Of a stretch of DNA of 64,000 nucleotides, positions 34,368 through 45,938 are shown piece after piece (within the stretch, counting starts at the first letter, position 1; the number at the start of each line of letters is the position of its first letter). The notes beneath the pieces are model-generated. The model saw only the letters and a program-made list of their open reading frames with translations, had not been told where the DNA came from and did not search any database. The position numbers and the translations under genes were made by a program. The DNA lies in the NCBI GenBank assembly GCA_036245805.1, contig BTRK01000001.1, positions 15,817,087 to 15,881,086 on the forward strand. The letters run 5' to 3'. This DNA is from Pristionchus mayeri (taxonomy: Eukaryota > Nematoda > Chromadorea > Rhabditida > Neodiplogasteridae).

Positions 34368-35108
34368 ATGGAAGTTCCGGCCTCTGTTTTCTTCTATTCG
34401 CCAAAACACGAAGATGACGTGTATGAATTCCGACACGTCCAAGTTTCGAAGAAATTCAAGGAAGTTCTGGAGCTCATCCCAAAGGACCGATTGATGAATG
34501 AAGAAGAATGGAGAGGAATTGGGATCGAACAATCTCCTGGTTGGGAACACTACATGATCCACCCCCTAGAGAGACACATCCTTCTCTTCCGTCGGCCTCT
34601 CCTCAAGAAACCACTGCTCACTGGAATTATAGACGAGAAGGCTACGGTTAGTGATTGTTAATTAACAGGTCTCTGCAACATGCCTTCTCCATTGCTATTA
34701 CTTCAGTCCTTGTGTGTTGAAAAAATTACCCCATGAAACAATGTGTTAGCATAGGTTAGAAAATGGTAGTGGCGACACTTCGGATAGTATATTTTCTTCT
34801 TTCAGAATTCCTCCTCTAATCAGAAGAATGAACAGTCAAAGCAGCTGACTGAACCAACTGATCTGGTGAGAGAACAGGTGCATTTGAGTTTTAGATTACC
34901 AAGAATAGGGAATGCACTCCTGAGATGAATTGAGGATTGAATTTATATTCAATATAGGGATATATAATTAAAATTATTTTAGATGGCAAAGAGCGACCGT
35001 AAACCCGACGAGAAGGTCTCTTCCAAGCAGTTCGAGAGAAGTGAGGGAGGAGGGGAAAAGAAGAGACAAAGGAGTACATCGGAGGATGTAGCAGATATTC
35101 CTTCCCCG
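34368..35108 (+). CDS. CKS paralogue B with charged C-terminal tail
   Basis: Exon 1 (34368-34646) holds the CKS domain: VFFYSPKHEDDVYEFRHVQV, LELIPKDRLMNEEEWRGIGI, EQSPGWEHYMIH, ERHILLFRRPLLKK. Here phosphate-pocket Arg (EFRHV), Ser (EQSPGW) and Trp are all present. Exons 2 (34806-34865: NSSSNQKNEQSKQLTEPTDL) and 3 (34983-35108: MAKSDRKPDEKVSS...VADIPSP) add a charged tail rich in Lys, Glu and Ser that normal 75-95-residue CKS proteins lack. After exon 3 a 1.1-kb foldback element interrupts the locus; no equivalent of gene C's exon 4 was found, so the gene may be truncated or use an alternative end. It is 86-90% alike to gene C by eye. Confidence 0.82.
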
Positions 35109-35213
35109 GTACGATATTTTATGGATTTGAATAATGCTCGAAAGTGGTCGATTAGAACTGAGGTTTATCTTCAGATTTTACCAAAACAGTAGAATCGATT
35201 GATATTGTTATGT

Positions 35214-36341
35214 ATATCACGTGTATCACGAGTCAGCGGGGGTGAGCGGGAACATTTTCAAAAAAGTTGTGCCATATTCGACTCACATTATAGTGGTAGA
35301 ATACACTAGACAACAGATTTAGAAAAATATGGTCCATTGGTCCCAGAGCCGGCTTTTAGGAATTTTCCGGTTTTGCACCCGGCTATGCCGTATTTCAGCT
35401 CCCAAACGAGCTAGAGAGATGGCATTGGGCTCAAATTTGCGGAAAATTATTTCCAGCAACTGTTCTGTTAAATGCAAGACGATCAGACAAAAAATAAAAA
35501 TGAGCCGGATGAAAAACCTGTTTTGCTATCAAAAAATAAGTATTCTCTATGTCATGCGGAAGCGTGCTACAGAATTTTAATGCAGATTATGAAACAATAA
35601 GTGTATGTGTATAATATAAAAATATAAAAACCGGATTCGAAATGTCTCCTACTTGGCAATTTTTACTCAAACATGCCACTATGAAGAAAAAGTCGAAAAA
35701 ATGACTTTTTCGAAACTCTGATTTTTCTTCTTTTAACGTTCAAAAAATGTTATTGGTGAAATATATGAGTAGAAAATCGCCTTTTGGTTCATGGTTGTTC
35801 GAGGATGAGCGTGACGTTCCAAGATATTTCAAAATTGAGACAAATTTTGAATCAAAAAATGCGACTAGAACCATGCTCCAAAAGATGATTTTCTACTTAT
35901 GCTTTTCACCAGCAACAATATTTGAACGTTAAAAGGAGAAAAATAAGAGTTTCGAAAAAGTCATTTTTTCGACTTTTTCTTCGACTTGGCATGTTTGAGA
36001 AAAAATTGCCAAGTTGGAGACACTTCGAATTCGTATTTCATTTTTATTGTTTGTCCGATCGTCTTGCATTTAACATAAAAGTTGCTGGAAATAATTTTCC
36101 CCACATTTTGAGCAAATTCCCATCCCTCTAGCTCGTCTGGGAGCTGAAATACATTATAGCCGGGTGCAAAACCGGAAAATTCCTAAAAGCCGGCTCTGGG
36201 ACCAATGGACCATATTTTTCGAAATCTGTTGTCTAGTGTATTCTACCACTATAATATGAGTCGAATCTGGCACAACTTTTATGAAAATGTTCCAGGGTGG
36301 TCAGTATTTCATCCATTGACTCGTGATACATGTGATATGCT
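35214..36341. mobile_element. 1.1-kb foldback element
   Basis: Arms starting TATCACGTGTATCACGAGTC (about 35215) and ending with the complement near 36341 are reverse complements for about 450 bp each, including GGTCCATTGGTCCCAGAGCC versus its complement at about 36185-36205. There is no transposase. It interrupts the 3' part of CKS paralogue B; gene C lacks it at the matching position. Confidence 0.85.
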
Positions 36342-36557
36342 GCTAGTTTCCATTGAAAAAATAATATGTGCATATTAATTTATTAGTTGTGTAACAGTAT
36401 GCAAAGCGACATCGGAAGGAATTTTCCGAGTTTTTCGGTTTTATTCTAATATACACAAATCTTCCGGAATTGATAAATTTAACTGCAAATAATTATCTAT
36501 GAATGTAAAGCTACTGCTAACTGTTCTAAATTGTAGTTTCGATAAGATATTGTTTTA

Positions 36558-36975
36558 TTAGGTTGGAACAAAAGTTCTGTCCGATTTCGTGAACGACGTT
36601 TGCGCTAGCGTAAAATGCTCATCTCAAATCGCATTGAGCTAACTCAGTAGCGTAATTAAGTGGAACACTTGAACATTCCATAAATATGTTCAGATCAAAT
36701 AAGCGACTCAGGGTATACGAGAAATTGATGATTGTCATCAAACAAAGTTTCGGATTTTTTCTCAAAAATTTTTGGATCACTATTTTGCAGAAGAGAAAAA
36801 TCTTGGGGCAACTTCACAAATATTATTGAGAAGGCCATGTCTAGTACTTTCTAAACCTGGGTTGAATGGTTGGTTTGATCCACCCCTTCCCCAAATTACA
36901 GGAGGATCAAAGAGAATGTTGGAGTGATGGAGCTGTTCAATCGATTAGTATTCTTGCCCTTATAATCAAATTGAC
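36558..36975 (+). mobile_element. Truncated mariner-like element
   Basis: Left end TTAGGTTGGAACAAAAGTTC after TA, a standard mariner terminus. The interior retains short transposase-like traces but many stops. No right terminus was found before the following hairpin. Confidence 0.55.
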
Positions 36976-36979
36976 TGTT

Positions 36980-37025
36980 CTTAGAATATGGGCGATATAG
37001 TGTACTATATCGCCCATATTCTAAG
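36980..37025. repeat. Perfect 22-bp hairpin, 2-nt loop
   Basis: CTTAGAATATGGGCGATATA with two more bases forms one arm, the loop is GT, and the exact complement follows. Confidence 0.95.
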
Positions 37026-37121
37026 ATTGCGTCATTCATACATAAGAAAAGTCTAGCTGAACTGGTCTTTATGTTTCTCAAAATTTTTATTTTTCAAAAA
37101 TTTGTTATACTTGAGAAGCAT

Positions 37122-37226
37122 ACTCCTCCCCAAGAATCCCCTGTCCACTGGAAATGGCGACCAAAAGGAAAAGGTTGGTGGCCATTAATTAATGCGTTTG
37201 AGCTTTCGATGACCCTGAACAATGTA
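37122..37226 (+). pseudogene. Duplicated 3' end of a CKS A-like gene
   Basis: 105 bp nearly identical to 33741-33843 (end of the CKS A exon, GTTGG donor and start of the intron). The CKS core upstream is missing. It is followed by a mariner MITE and then by the matching downstream flank (38114 onward), so a CKS A-type neighbour once stood before gene C. Confidence 0.85.
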
Positions 37227-38111
37227 TCAGGCTGGTGCGGAAGTCTTGCGGTTTTTTGTGTCCGTACTTTGAACTATCATAATTCTCTCGTCCCAAATCA
37301 AAATGACTAACAAACATAGCAGTGTTTAGTTGTATGCTTGTACTTTACATACACACATTTCAATCAATCCGATATCGAAAACAACGCAATAAATTATGAT
37401 AAACCCAATTGCAATTGATGCTCAAAATTTTGCATTAAATGTATTTTACTGAATATTTGTTGGCAAAATTGACGAAACTGCCCATACTTATGTCTGAGAA
37501 GTATTGCGTATACCCTTTCAGAAAATATGTTTCAACTGTGTCTCGATTAAGTTTGGACCGAATTACATGCTATTGAAAATATGCAGTCGATGCTGGCTAC
37601 ACGAAAAAAGATTTTTTTGCATCGAAGACCAAGCATACAGACTTCACTACGAGTGCGCTATGTACACCCACCAAGGGGATTTATTCTCAGAAAAAATATT
37701 GGCGCCTGCATCCTTCTCGTTTCAGAAAATTTGAATTTCTCATTTTTCAAAAATATGCGAAATCAACATAAAATATTCAATGTAGTCATTTACAGATCAA
37801 TGCATTTCTCAAAAGGATGTAACTTCCATCATCCACGAGAAAAAAGTATCTATAAGGTAAAGATGGGAGCTTCATATAACCACAAGGAATTGAGCATTCA
37901 TGTTTCAGAGGAAACAGAATATTGAGATAAATTTTCGCAATTTTAACTTTGTCCTGCTCTCGCCTCTCCGATTGGGCAATGCTGATAGGGTGCGCATATG
38001 AAAGAGTATGCAAGGCCTCATTATTAATTAATATACGAAAGGTCATCGGTCAAACTGAAAGGAAGATGGAAGGCAAAATATCAAAAAACCGCAAGACTTG
38101 CACCAACCTAA
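37227..38111. mobile_element. Mariner-type MITE with verified empty site
   Basis: Termini CAGGCTGGTGCGGAAGTCTT (37228) and complement CAAGACTTGCACCAACCTAA (to 38111), flanked by TA at 37225-37226 and 38112-38113. The paralogous sequence at 33843-33850 reads straight through with a single TA, so it is an unoccupied target site. No intact transposase. Confidence 0.92.
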
Positions 38112-38396
38112 TAAATACTGCTCCTTCCAACAGGGTACCGACCCGAGGGTTGAATTTATTGATATTTGGTTTATTTTTTTAAAGAAAAATTAGCGTTGGA
38201 AATACGAGGCGCCGTAGCGAGCCGGTTACGCCTCCACCTCCTCGGATTGCGAAATAGTGGGAGGGGGAGACGTAACGGGATCTCTACCTCGCCTCGTATT
38301 ACTAACCCTACGAAAAATGATAAGTAAATTAATGAAAAATTACGCAATAGTATGGAAAACGACATGTTTGAGGTTCAGTTACTCCTTTTTGAGGTA

Positions 38397-39725
38397 ATGG
38401 AAGCTCCGGCCTCTGTTTTCTTCTATTCGCCAAAACACGAAGATGACGTGTATGAATTCCGACACGTCCAAGTTTCGAGGAAGTTCAAGGAAATTCTGGA
38501 GTTGATCCCGATGGACCGACTCATGAATGAAGAAGAATGGAGAGGAAGCGGAATCGAACAATCTCCTGGTTGGGAACACTACATGATCCACCCCCTAGAG
38601 AGACACATCCTTCTCTTCCGTCGACCTCTCCCCAAGAAACACCTGGCCATTGGAAACATCGAGGACAAGACAGAGGTTGATGATCTTTGATTAATGGGTC
38701 TCTTTACGTTCCTTATAATTTGGTTTTATCCTAACTTCGATGTTGTACAGTGAAAAATGTTACCCCAGGAAACGAATTTGTTAGTTTCGGTTAGCAAAAT
38801 GGTAGTATGGAAACTTCGGAGAGTATCTCACTTTTCTCAGGATTCCTCCTCGGATCAGAAGAATAAGCAGTCAAAGCAGAGGACTGAACCAACTGATCAG
38901 GTGAGATAACAGGTGCATTTGATTTTTAGATGACTAAGAATAGGGAATGCACTACTGCCATCATGCAACTGAGTTGATGATTGAATTTATATTCAATTCA
39001 GGGATATATAATTAAAATTATTTTAGATGGCAAAGAGCGAGCGTAAACCCGAGGAGAAGGCCTCTTCAAAGCCCCTCGAGAGTAGTGAGGGAGGAGGGGA
39101 AAAGAAGAGAGAGAAGTGTACATCGGAGGATGTAGCAGATATTCCTTCCCCGGTACGATCAATTGATATTATTATTGACAGTTTTCCATGGAAAAGATCG
39201 TGCAGATTAATCAAACAGTTGTGTGGAATTATGTAAAACTGCATTGGAAGAAACTGTTTTACATTTTCAAAGGTATTTCTGATACGAAAATTTCAATTTC
39301 AGGTCAAACCAACCCAGGAGACTGGACCTGTGGCCTCCAAAGTGATCCAGAAGAAGATCAATGAGAACGACAGCGAAAACGATCGATCGAATGAGGAAAA
39401 GATGTATGATTATTCTCTTTATTTTAATCCTTTCTATTTGCATCTGCTTTTTCCATTTGTTTTATGAGTATAAGAAACACTTGATTGCCCTATTTTCATC
39501 AGTCGACCCCTGCCTCGCCGTAAGAAACTCTCCCTGTACGGTAGGATGAGAGTACTGTAGATACATCTAAATAAAAGGAATTTACGCGATGAAACGGTGT
39601 GTATTAGGAGATACATCCTCCCGATATTTCTTTAATAATGAAATTCCAATGTTCAGGCTCCTGGTCGTCGAGCTGAATTAAGATCAAGTGTGCACTCGAT
39701 GAACAAGGAGACTCTCAACGATAAC
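38397..39725 (+). CDS. CKS paralogue C with extended basic/acidic C-terminal tail
   Basis: Exon 1 (38397-38675): CKS domain with VFFYSPKHEDDVYEFRHVQV, LMNEEEWRGSGI, EQSPGWEHYMIH and ERHILLFRRPLPKK; pocket residues Lys, Arg, Ser, Trp, Arg retained. Exon 2 (38841-38900) DSSSDQKNKQSKQRTEPTDQ; exon 3 (39027-39152) MAKSERKPEEKASS...; exon 4 (39303-39403) VKPTQETGPVASKVIQKKIN; exon 5 (39503-39551) RPLPRRKKLSLYGRMR; exon 6 (39657-39725) APGRRAELRSSVHSMNKETL. All junctions are phase compatible. The tail of about 140 residues roughly doubles the protein, is highly charged and probably disordered, and may anchor or regulate the subunit (inference). Further exons past 39725 are uncertain. The start is ATG 38397, matching gene B; an upstream in-frame ATG at 38352 lacks conservation. 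Confidence 0.8.
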
Positions 39726-40422
39726 GTATGCACGTATTCTTTGTAGCCCCCGGCTTTTTAAATCTAAACAATGCACAAAGGGATATGATAGAGGAGCATG
39801 GTCTACCACCTCTTGCTAGTCCGAAACAGCGCTAGGTCAGATCCGGATGAGAACCAAAAATAGTATTTTCCTTTCGTAGTATTTTGACATTTTGATAGTG
39901 TGCGAACATAATTTGAAACTCCTGAAGAAGAGTTTAATTTATGGGTCTCATTCGACAGTGATCATCCGACCTACAGTACTGTGCAAAAGTATGGCCCCAA
40001 ATTTCAAATTATCATAACTTCTCCAAACTTTGTGCTAGACACTTACGCTTTGTAATTTCAGTAGGTAAACCTCACAAGATTCTAGGCATGTGGTATATGG
40101 ATATCTGCCTAGCGACAACTATATTCTATATGCATCTAATGAGAGGATGTTCGAAATTATTTTTTTAAACAGCCGAAAGCCGCTTTGGTCTTGCACTAAG
40201 TGTGGTTAGAGTACATCCACTGATGATAAGAATCCACCACATAACTTGTTTGGTGCTTAAGCAAATAAGCCAGAATATCGATTTTCCGAGACCCCTTAAA
40301 TTTCGATATACGCTCTTATCTCAGGCCGTAATTGAGCAACGGGGCTCAAATTTTGCATGTATTATATAGACCACATGGAGCACCAATATATGAAGTCTGA
40401 TAATGATCCGGCACCAAATGTA
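39726..40422. other. Intergenic stretch with element remnants
   Basis: 39830-39975 carries CTAGGTCAGAT...ATCCGACCTAC, a distant relative of the CACTAGGTCGGATG MITEs. CAGTACTGTGCAAAAGTATG at about 39975 resembles a Tc1-type terminus but I found no partner end. No gene seen. Confidence 0.45.
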
Positions 40423-41228
40423 TTAGGTTGGCAGGAAAGTCTTTGTCACTTTTTTAAAATTTTATTTCTTTGAAGAAACAGTAGCACGATGTCAATTATA
40501 CTTACCATCATTATTGACAATATATGCCCTATGTTCATTCAATTTGTGGATCCCCTCCCTTTAGTACCCGGCTGGGCACGATGCAAAGAATTGCTTGAGT
40601 TCAACCTCGAGACTTCCACAGGAATTGAAGGCCCTACCTCAAATGGCATGAGTCAGGTCTGCGAAAAGCCATTAATCGGGCGGTGCCATGTCAGGAGAAT
40701 ACGGGGGGTGAGGGAGGACCATCCATCCCTATCCAGCCAGTTCCTGCTTGAATTGATTTGAGACCTGGTGACGGTGGTCATTTTGTTGATTATACACTTT
40801 ATTGTCCTTCAGCCTTGAACGATCGACTTCCAACTTCAAATTCTGTAGGTGTGTGACGTACTTGACCCCGGTGATTAACATGTCCTCAGGTAGTAGCTTC
40901 GAGTACATCACGCCATCCACTCCCAATCATATTGACTGCTTGTTTTTCTTGGGGTGCAGGTCAAGTTTGGGAACACCATGTGGAGTCCCTCCTTCTTCAA
41001 CCTGCTGGGCTTTCATGTGGTTGTTATCGTAGAGGACCCACTTCTCATACCCAGTTATGAGCCGTTCCAGCCATCGATCCCTGCCTCGGATAATGACCAT
41101 AGTAATGAAATCATCGACTCGACGGTCACAGCTGGCTCGGCACAGATCATGGGATATGAATCGACCGATAAAGTTCCACATTCCAAGGGATCTCAAGCCT
41201 TCTCTGACAGTGCTATGGCGGGCTCGAA

Positions 41229-41229
<1 letters not shown>
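40423..41229 (-). mobile_element. Mariner element, truncated, with decayed transposase
   Basis: A terminus TTAGGTTGGCAGGAAAGTCT follows TA at 40421-40422. Minus-strand pieces show mariner transposase motifs: FISHDLCRA, LERLITGYEKWVLYDNNHMK, GVPKLDLHPKK (41196-40927), then MGVDGVMYSKLLPEDMLITG, LKLEVDRSRLKDNK and NDHRHQVSNQFKQEL (40926-40729). A stop or frameshift between the pieces and substitutions in catalytic positions (TGDEKW reads TGYEKW) make it inactive. The 5' half is lost where a LINE 3' end begins at 41230. Confidence 0.85.

Positions 41230-41310
<81 letters not shown>
41230..41310. repeat. (AT)n microsatellite, LINE tail
   Basis: About 80 bp of pure AT dinucleotides directly adjoining the LINE 3' end; likely an expanded version of the shorter TA tails of the other two copies. 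Confidence 0.95.
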
Positions 41311-41314
<4 letters not shown>

Positions 41315-41579
41315 GCTATTTCGTACGAAATAACGTGAGATAACATTTAAAATAGAACAGGAAAGTTAATGACGATGAGAATCAATAGTTAATGACTGGA
41401 TAAAAGGGTCATGAAGTCAAGAGGATCTACTCAGGGGAACTGGATTCATTCTCGGTATTTACTAAAAGCCTTGCCGCTCTTGGAAAGAAGCTATTGTGTC
41501 TGTAGTTATGATTCGAACCAGGGTTGTTGAAGTTCATGCCGTTTCGCGTGTGGTAAATTTTGAAATAATGTTGTTTTCG
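41311..41579 (-). mobile_element. CR1/Jockey-like LINE, copy 3, 5'-truncated
   Basis: About 270 bp almost identical to the 3' ends of copies 1 and 2 (including the ORF2 C terminus [20 protein letters not shown]). It stops abruptly at 41579 and then enters a host duplicated segment. This is a typical 5'-truncated LINE insertion. Confidence 0.92.
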
Positions 41580-41787
41580 GGCATTCTTTTCACTTTCTTC
41601 GCATCTCATTTTTCATCCTGCTGCTCCACTGAAGAGTGGTACCGGATACCGAACATGGGGAATGGAAAGGAACAAAACTAGTGGGCAAGGAAGGGGAATT
41701 AGAGATGAGGGAATGGGATCAGAAACCAAGTATCCCAATTTTTTATACTGCTTGACATATTTTGCTCACTAATCCCTTCACTTGCAG

Positions 41788-42082
41788 CTTCCTTCATTCA
41801 TGGACTCTTCTCTACTGTTCCCATAGTTGAGCTCAACGACGACGTTTCGACGGTATTCTTCGGCCTCCCTCGCACTTTCTGGGAGAATTTCCTCAACGAG
41901 GTGTGCACTAGTGCTAATAATCGCATTATCATGTGGTCATTGGTTATAATATCGTTCAGAATCTCTCGAAGGAGTCGCTTTACTGGGTTAGGACCGATAA
42001 GTACGCGTTGAAGATGAAGACACAGAAGGCACCTGTTAATCTGCCCGATCACATCAAATGGCTGGACTGGGTGAGATATTAG
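41788..42082 (+). pseudogene. Partial copy of the unrecognised gene at 30359-32369
   Basis: Exon 41788-41900 (SFIHGLFSTVPIVELNDDVS, FFGLPRTFWENFLNE) and exon 41960-42082 (NLSKESLYWVRTDKYALKMK, APVNLPDHIKWLDWVRY, stop) parallel the last two exons of the upstream gene in phase and spacing. The 5' exons are missing; a truncated LINE sits immediately upstream. It could still be transcribed as a short gene, but I read it as a remnant of a segmental duplication. Confidence 0.65.
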
Positions 42083-42725
42083 GTGAATATAGTGGCAGCA
42101 ATATCCCTCTGGTCACGAAATTGTCTCCATTATCGAAATTGTAGAATACCGTACTCTTTCTTAATCCCGTTGCCGGTTTTTTCATGCTGTCCTTGCTAGC
42201 TCTGTATCTAGACCCAAACTCTTCATTCCATTGTATTGTAGGCAGTGCTGAACTTGCCGAATATATTATGTGTTTTGTACACCATCTCATTCTCCATTTC
42301 ACTAAGAATTCTAATCGTGTTTCTGTGTAATCTTGGAGGTACTTATCTTTGAAAATATTGAGCTCACTTTGCATATGTTCTTATCGTGTTTGTTATTTAT
42401 ATTAATTGTGCTCGATCTTTTCATCGAATGCTAACTTACTTTGCTCACTGTAATTGCATATAATTAGGAGGACGCGTTTTCATTAATCTTGTGCGATAAA
42501 GAAGTTCCAGAATCTGATTTATCTTACTAATTATCTTCGAAGGCCGCTATATGCATCCTCTTGATTACTTTGACTTACTCTATCGTTGCTTGTGTTTAAG
42601 TTACTTTTGAATTCATCCGTGATGACCCATTTTAACCATTTTGACCCATTTTGATATTATTGCGTAAATACATTACGAGATTGTCAGTATGAGCTAATTC
42701 ACTTCACGTAATCACTTGAGTTCAG

Positions 42726-42916
42726 GATCGCTCCCATTAAGAATTCTCTCAAAATTATTTATGGAGTCGAAATGGAAGAGTGGAATTTTCGATGTGCTGT
42801 GGACGAGAAGAAAGAAAAGGTTCTATTTTTATAAGAAAGCATATAATTTTATTGGTTTAGCCAGCTCAGCAAATATCCGAACTCCAGGAGAAACTGAGTC
42901 GGAGACGAAAAATGAG
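42726..42916 (+). other. Exon pair cut off by LINE copy 2
   Basis: Exons 42726-42819 (IKNSLKIIYGVEMEEWNFRC, VDEKKEK) and 42861-42916 (PAQQISELQEKLSRRRK) have good acceptors, donors and matching phase. No CKS domain or other family recognised. About 110 bp later LINE copy 2 begins, and no continuation is visible on its far side (47107 onward, where a minus-strand ddi-1-like exon begins). Confidence 0.45.
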
Positions 42917-43155
42917 GTGAGAAAAATAGATTTTGAAAAGCGTGTTTAGTGATGTTGATCCTGTTTGAGCGGGGCTTCACATGTGAACATCTCGAATGAA
43001 TTACAAGAGGGGGGGGCAGTTCTTTTTATATATATATATTTATGCTATTTCGTACGAAATAACGTGAGATAACATTTAAAATAGAACAGGAAAATTCATG
43101 ACGATGAGAATCAATAGTTAATGACTGGATTAAAGGGTCATGAAGTTAGGAGGAT

Positions 43156-45910
43156 CTACTCAGGGGAACTGGTTTCATTCTCGGTATTTACTAAAAGCCT
43201 TGCCGCTCTTGGAAAGAAGCTATTGTGTCTGTAGTTATGATTCGAACCAGGGTTGTTGAAGTTCAAGCCGTTTCGCGTGTGGTAAATTTTGAAATAATGT
43301 TGTTTTCGGTTGGATATACTATATTTGCCTCGGATGAGATTTGTGGCTACTCTAACATCAATCGTTATTCTACGCTTCTCTAAGGACTCAATGCCTAGTT
43401 TCTTATTGCGGTCGAAAGCGGTAGGCATATTTTCCCAAGTATGATCAAAACAGCGCATAAACAAACGACGTGTGAAGTAGTTTTGTACCTTTTCGAGTTC
43501 CTTTTTATCCTTGTTTTGGTAAGGGTTGAAGACGGAGGAAGCGCTTTCTAAAATCGGTCTGATGTACATTGCGTACGTTTTGAGGAGTACTTCTATATTT
43601 TTGGTTCGTAAAGCTCTTAGGATAGTGTGACAGGTAGTTTTGGCCTTAATGGATATGGTAGTGCAATGATCGGAGAAAGAGAGGTTTTTCTGGATAACAA
43701 AACCGAGGCCTTTTACTGTTTGTTTTTGTTCCAAAGTAGTGGTTCCTATGGTATATGTTCGCATTGTATTTGCTCTGCCTAGGTGCAATGAGTTGCACTT
43801 ATGTGCAGCAAGAGGAAGTTGCCATTTTTCTGACCAGTGTACGATAATGTCAATCGCAGCTTGTAATGGTACAGATGAGTTTCCCTTCCTAAAGGACCGA
43901 TATATTTTTATATCATCAGCATACATTCTTGCAACTACGCCATGGTTTTGCACTAGAGTGGGAATTTCTGAGGTGTAAATAAGGAAAAGCAAGGGACCTA
44001 GGACTGAGCCCTGTGGGATGCCGCTAGTCACAGGCATTGAGGTAGAGAGCACATCTTTTACTCGAACTTGGAATGATCTATCTGAGAGATATCCTGTAAT
44101 CCATTTGATTGTATTTTGTGAGAGACCTATTGTGCTAAACTTGAGTTTTAGCTTGGGATGGGAGACTCTATCAAAAGCTTTTGCGAAATCAAAGTAGATA
44201 ACGTCAACTGGTTTCCCATCACTAATCGAGGATGTCCAGTGTTCGAGAACTTCTAGCATTTGAAGCTCACGCGACCGTTTCTTGCGGAATCCATATTTCT
44301 CATCGGGGAAAATTTCTAATTGCTCACAATGGGTAATAATGGATTTGCACAAAATTCGCTCAAAAACTCGGCAGAAGAAAGAGGTAATTGAAATGGGCCT
44401 GTAATTTAGGGGATTGGAAAAGGGGGGTGATTTCTTAACAGGGGTTACTATGGAATGTCGCCAATGGGAGGGAACGGTTCCAGATTGGTAGGAGTTCCTA
44501 AAGATGATTTCGAGGGCTTCGGAAATTGGTACGGCAATTCGTTTGATGAAGGTGAGGTCAATGTTCTCGGGGGTTTTACAGGAGGAGCGTTTCCATTTCT
44601 CAATAATGGCGCAGATTTCATGTCTAAGAAATTGGGGTTCTTCGTATGTACCAAGCTGAGGTAGGGCTCTAGTATTGGGCAGTTTTCCGTCATCGATGGT
44701 GAATACGCTTACGAATGTCTCAGCAAGTAAGTTCGCTTTGCCTAAGTCATCCATGACTAGAGTACCGTCAGCTCTTTTTAATCCTTCTACTCCCTTGGAT
44801 TTATTGGCACAGCGTTTCATAAAACGGAAGAACTTATTCTTATCGTCGCTTTCTATTATCTTTTTCTCAATGGTTTTGTGATACCGTTGTAACTCTTTGC
44901 GAAACTTTCAGTTTAGAATCTCGAATTCATGCTCATCGTTCGGGTCGTTACTATTAATCGATTTATGCCAGGCTTGAAAACGTTTTCCTAATAGTCGCTC
45001 AATATGAGGGGGGAGTTTCCCATGAGAGAGGCTTACTTTGGTCCAAGGAACATGGGTGTCTATTGATTTCTGAATGACACTAATCAAAAGGTCGTACATG
45101 AGATCCACATTTGCTATTTTAGAAAGTGCGCTTGTCCAATCGATATTTGCTAATTGAGAATTTATGAGGTCGTAGTCAGCATTTCTGTGGTCACGCCTAA
45201 GAGTGAAAGCGGGCGTCGAATGACTCATTGTGAATTTGAATTCGATTGTTGAATGGTCAGACAATTCGAAAGGGGGACCCACTTCAGTTTGGGAGATGAG
45301 ACCGGGATGATTGCACAATAGTAAATCAAGGATATTTTGCTTTCTTGTAGGTTCTTGGACAAATTGGGCTAGTTTGGCTGAGATACAGAGGTCAAGGAAT
45401 GATTGCGAAGAAGGGATAATCGATTTCGGTTGAGGTGCGGGATATATTGACCAGTCAATATCAGGGAGATTGAAATCGCCTGTGACTATTGCAGGTTGAG
45501 GGCAAGAACAAAGGTCAAGTATTGATTTGGAAAGGGAAGCAGTTTGTATCGTACTCGCTTTGGGGTTACGGTAGGCGCATACAATCCTAATTAAGTCGCC
45601 GTTTATGTCAACATCTACTGCTAATAACTCGTGGGATTCAGGTACGGTCTCATCAGCAATCTGTGCTCCACTTATGGACGAATGTAGAATGATCGCAACA
45701 CCACCTCCTCTAGAGTTTCTATCTCTTCTGAACACATTGTAGTATTGATCGTGGTCACTTAAGAGAAGCGAGTTAAGGAATGATGGAGAGAGCCATGTCT
45801 CAGTGAGGCAAATCATAGCATACTTTTTAGAAAGGATTTGCGAGAGATACTGTAGTTTGTTTTGAATAGAGCGGCAGTTGGCTAAGATGGCAGCGAATGA
45901 AAATGAGTTT
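43156..45910 (-). pseudogene. LINE ORF2 (endonuclease-reverse transcriptase), copy 2, one nonsense codon
   Basis: Same domain order as copy 1: [30 protein letters not shown], then RT with [11 protein letters not shown] and [11 protein letters not shown]. The endonuclease-RT connection is in frame here, and the C terminus is intact to the stop at 43156. A single AGA to TGA change after EFEILN (about 44905-44910) splits the frame into 44908-45816 and 43156-44820. Like copy 1 it has no ATG ahead of the endonuclease. Confidence 0.88.
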
Positions 45911-45938
45911 CTGTCTGAGTGATGCTTGGGCCGGTGAA

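Noticed and set aside
36558..36975. Functional mariner transposase
   Set aside because: Only one terminus and scattered residues resembling transposase, with many stops.
41230..41310. (IY)n frames from the AT repeat
   Set aside because: Artefact of translating a dinucleotide microsatellite.
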